A stretch of 13,121 bases of DNA from Clostridia bacterium (GTDB lineage Bacteria > Bacillota > Clostridia > TANB77 > CAG-465): assembly GCA_900772475.1 (NCBI GenBank), contig CAAHEI010000066.1, positions 1 to 13,121 of the forward strand. Direction: 5' to 3'. The notes beneath the pieces are model-generated. The model did not search any database and was not told the DNA's origin. It was given only the letters and a program-made list of their open reading frames with translations. Positions 11,375 to 13,121 of this stretch are shown in pieces; position 1 is the stretch's first letter; every line of letters starts with the position of its first letter. Made by a program: the position numbers and the translations under genes.

Positions 11375-13121
11375 TTAATCTAAATAAACAAAACCTACTA
11401 TATAATATCCACTTGCCATACGGCTCTTTTTGAATTCAGTAAAAGAATTATATGTTCTATCTTTGACAAGTTCGTTAGCATGATTATTAGCATATTCAAC
11501 CTGATTACAATCATCTTTACCATAACAAGCATTGCCCACATTTCCTTCACTAATCTTTATTGTTTTACCATCATAGCTTTCAACATAAGCAACATGACCA
11601 AACTTACTTCCTGCCATAACAACTATTGAGTTTACTCTTGGAGCATTACCAGTATTCAATCCCATTGCAATAGCTTTTGTAGTCCATGTTTGAGCGTTTC
11701 CAGTTGGTGTTTTAACATTCATACTTTCTAATGCTCTACCCAAACTATACCAAGTACATTGTCCTTTATAACCACTTGTTGCTAATGAGTTTTTCAAATA
11801 GAAATTGCTATTTAAGTTTCTTGTTGTAGTATTACTACCAAATTTAATTCCATGGTCTTTGTATTTTTTATCAAATTCATCATATAAATCATCCGAAGCA
11901 TATAACATATTAATAAGCTCTATTTGAGAAGCATTTAATTCTTTTTGACCTAATATTTGCGTACCTTTACTTTGCATATATTCATTTACAGAAATGAAAT
12001 TATTATTTATCCATTCTAAATATTCTTCTAAAATTGGATTTACTATAACCATAACTTTAATCGTTTTCTCTGTCTTTAATTCATCTTTACCAGTTGATAC
12101 CTTTTGATCTATAATGTAATGTTTTTCAAAAAGTTCTGCGTCTTTAAATTTTTGCAATAACTTTTGTTCTGACAAATCAAAAGATGAATCTTCACCCAGT
12201 CCTTGAATTAAAGAAAAAACACTACGCCAATCTACCATTCCATAGCTTCCTCTAACTCCAATAGAAATTGAATCAGGATTTTGTTTTAAAAAGTCATCAA
12301 CTTCTTTATCATATTCTTTTTGTATATTAGTCATATAAGTCTGATAAGAATTTTTACCTTCACTACTACTTGAAAATATACTACAACTACCAAATATAAT
12401 TATAAATGCAAATAAAACAGGTATAATTATTTCTGCGTATGAAACAATAAATGTTAATATCACCTTGATACTTTTTTTCATTACTTCCTTTAATGCCATC
12501 TTTAATTTATTAGTTAAAGGTGATGTTATTTTCTTAATTCCTTTTTTTATTGGCTTTTTAACATTTTTCATAACTTTTTTAGAGGCATTTTGTTCTAATC
12601 TTTTGACTGATGTTTTTAAATATTCTGTACCAGTACCATCACTTGAAATTGCTTTAGTTAAATCACTTGATACTTTGGTTAATCCTCTTTTTGTTTTTTC
12701 TATCTTCTTACCAATTTTACTAACTGTCGTTACACTTTTAGAAATTTTTCCTTGATTATCATTAAAACCAATTTTATTTGATATATTTGTCTTTAATTTA
12801 CTTGTTTTCTTTACACTATTTTCTTTATCATTTGATTCAGCTTTTTCATTATTTATATTTGTTTTTATTTTAGAGTTATTATTAAGATTATTATCATAAT
12901 TATTATCTTGATTTACATCACTATCATTTTCATTAGTCTTTAATCTTGATTCATACTCTGGCTCTTGATTATCTAAATTTTCATCAGTTTCTTCTGTTTT
13001 TTTATCTTCTTCAATTTCATTAAGGTATTCTTTTAAGTTAGATAATCCTTTAGCAGATTTATCAGTTAAATCATAGATTTTTTCCTTTGCTCTTGTTCTT
13101 AAAACTTTTTCTCTTTCAATA
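11375..13121 (-). CDS. Membrane-anchored CHAP-domain peptidoglycan hydrolase, 5' end outside the window
   Basis: The frame stays open to the right edge: 581 residues are visible, not just the 398 after the ATG at 12571, which has no clear ribosome-binding site and lies mid-protein. Order: a charged, Asn/Lys-rich cytoplasmic region with low-complexity stretches (about 183 residues), a Lys-rich segment, a long membrane helix at about nt 12466-12383 (VILTFIVSYAEIIIPVLFAF and on), a helical extracellular stalk, then a C-terminal CHAP amidase/endopeptidase domain with GQCTWY (Cys nucleophile at about nt 11758-11756), GHVAYVE (His) and ISEGN. Such proteins cut peptidoglycan locally so that the conjugation channel can cross the wall, like the VirB1-type hydrolases of Tn916-like elements (CD1108-type mobile-element proteins). 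No acidic tail (ends FVYLD). The next gene begins 11 bases after its stop. Confidence 0.88.
   Translation of the reverse strand, partial: IEREKVLRTRAKEKIYDLTDKSAKGLSNLKEYLNEIEEDKKTEETDENLDNQEPEYESRLKTNENDSDVNQDNNYDNNLNNNSKIKTNINNEKAESNDKENSVKKTSKLKTNISNKIGFNDNQGKISKSVTTVSKIGKKIEKTKRGLTKVSSDLTKAISSDGTGTEYLKTSVKRLEQNASKKVMKNVKKPIKKGIKKITSPLTNKLKMALKEVMKKSIKVILTFIVSYAEIIIPVLFAFIIIFGSCSIFSSSSEGKNSYQTYMTNIQKEYDKEVDDFLKQNPDSISIGVRGSYGMVDWRSVFSLIQGLGEDSSFDLSEQKLLQKFKDAELFEKHYIIDQKVSTGKDELKTEKTIKVMVIVNPILEEYLEWINNNFISVNEYMQSKGTQILGQKELNASQIELINMLYASDDLYDEFDKKYKDHGIKFGSNTTTRNLNSNFYLKNSLATSGYKGQCTWYSLGRALESMNVKTPTGNAQTWTTKAIAMGLNTGNAPRVNSIVVMAGSKFGHVAYVESYDGKTIKISEGNVGNACYGKDDCNQVEYANNHANELVKDRTYNSFTEFKKSRMASGYYIVGFVYLD

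Noticed and set aside
11248..11433. Plus-strand open frame of 61 codons
   Set aside because: Antisense to the Ig-like protein and the CHAP gene end, both well supported.
12465..12755. Plus-strand open frame of 96 codons that looks like a membrane protein
   Set aside because: It is the complement of the Lys-rich and membrane-anchor region of the CHAP protein; Lys codons read as Phe on the other strand create false hydrophobicity.
1..13121. CRISPR array, tRNA, rRNA, insertion sequence or att sites
   Set aside because: No regularly spaced repeats, no cloverleaf or rRNA-like GC-rich block, no transposase, and no repeat pair that looks like element ends. The only clear direct repeats are the tail/ribosome-binding-site units described.

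Overview
The window is very AT-rich (roughly a quarter G+C by eye), uses strong GGAG-type ribosome-binding sites, and reads cleanly with TGA as a stop and TGG as Trp. That points to a low-GC member of the Bacillota using the standard bacterial code, not a Mycoplasma-type code. No chromosomal housekeeping gene is present. The gene content (MobC-like relaxosome protein, ArdC-type antirestriction protein, PcfJ-domain protein, membrane-anchored CHAP peptidoglycan hydrolase) is typical of an integrative conjugative element or large conjugative plasmid. The relaxase, coupling protein and VirB4 are not in the window and must lie outside it if the element is complete.

All genes run on the minus strand, so the biological order is right to left. 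From 13121 down: a cell-wall hydrolase with an N-terminal cytoplasmic region and one membrane segment (start outside the window); two paralogous membrane-anchored Ig-like (DUF5011-type) proteins flanking a PcfJ-domain protein; a small protein with a degenerate serine-recombinase start; an XRE regulator and an overlapping small gene; three unrecognised acidic proteins; a small coiled-coil protein; a HAD 5'-nucleotidase-like fusion; a second degenerate serine-recombinase protein; ArdC; and an unrecognised acidic protein. Junctions are overlaps or gaps of at most about 30 bases, so this looks like one long operon. Then comes a ~180-base intergenic stretch (about 1266-1443), markedly richer in G+C and packed with inverted repeats, which I propose as the origin of transfer. 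Beyond it begin a small protein with an internal duplication and a MobC-like protein that leaves the window at position 1.

The most striking signal is a shared C-terminal tail. Nine otherwise unrelated, predicted cytoplasmic proteins end in a short alternating acidic/hydrophobic peptide: EMELEYE, EKELEYE, EEIELDY, REIELDY, EMEMEY, EEMEMI, EMEIEI, and DITDDMY twice. The three membrane proteins, the XRE regulator, the small coiled-coil protein and the 110-residue protein lack it. Twice the tail-coding DNA plus the following ribosome-binding site and start codon is the same 43-bp sequence, and the two DITDDMY tails are near-identical in DNA although the proteins are unrelated. I suggest the tail is a transferable tag, most attractively a type IV secretion signal marking proteins (including ArdC) for delivery to the recipient with the DNA. 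The competing explanation, that some tails only reflect Shine-Dalgarno sequences for the next gene, covers some but not all cases.
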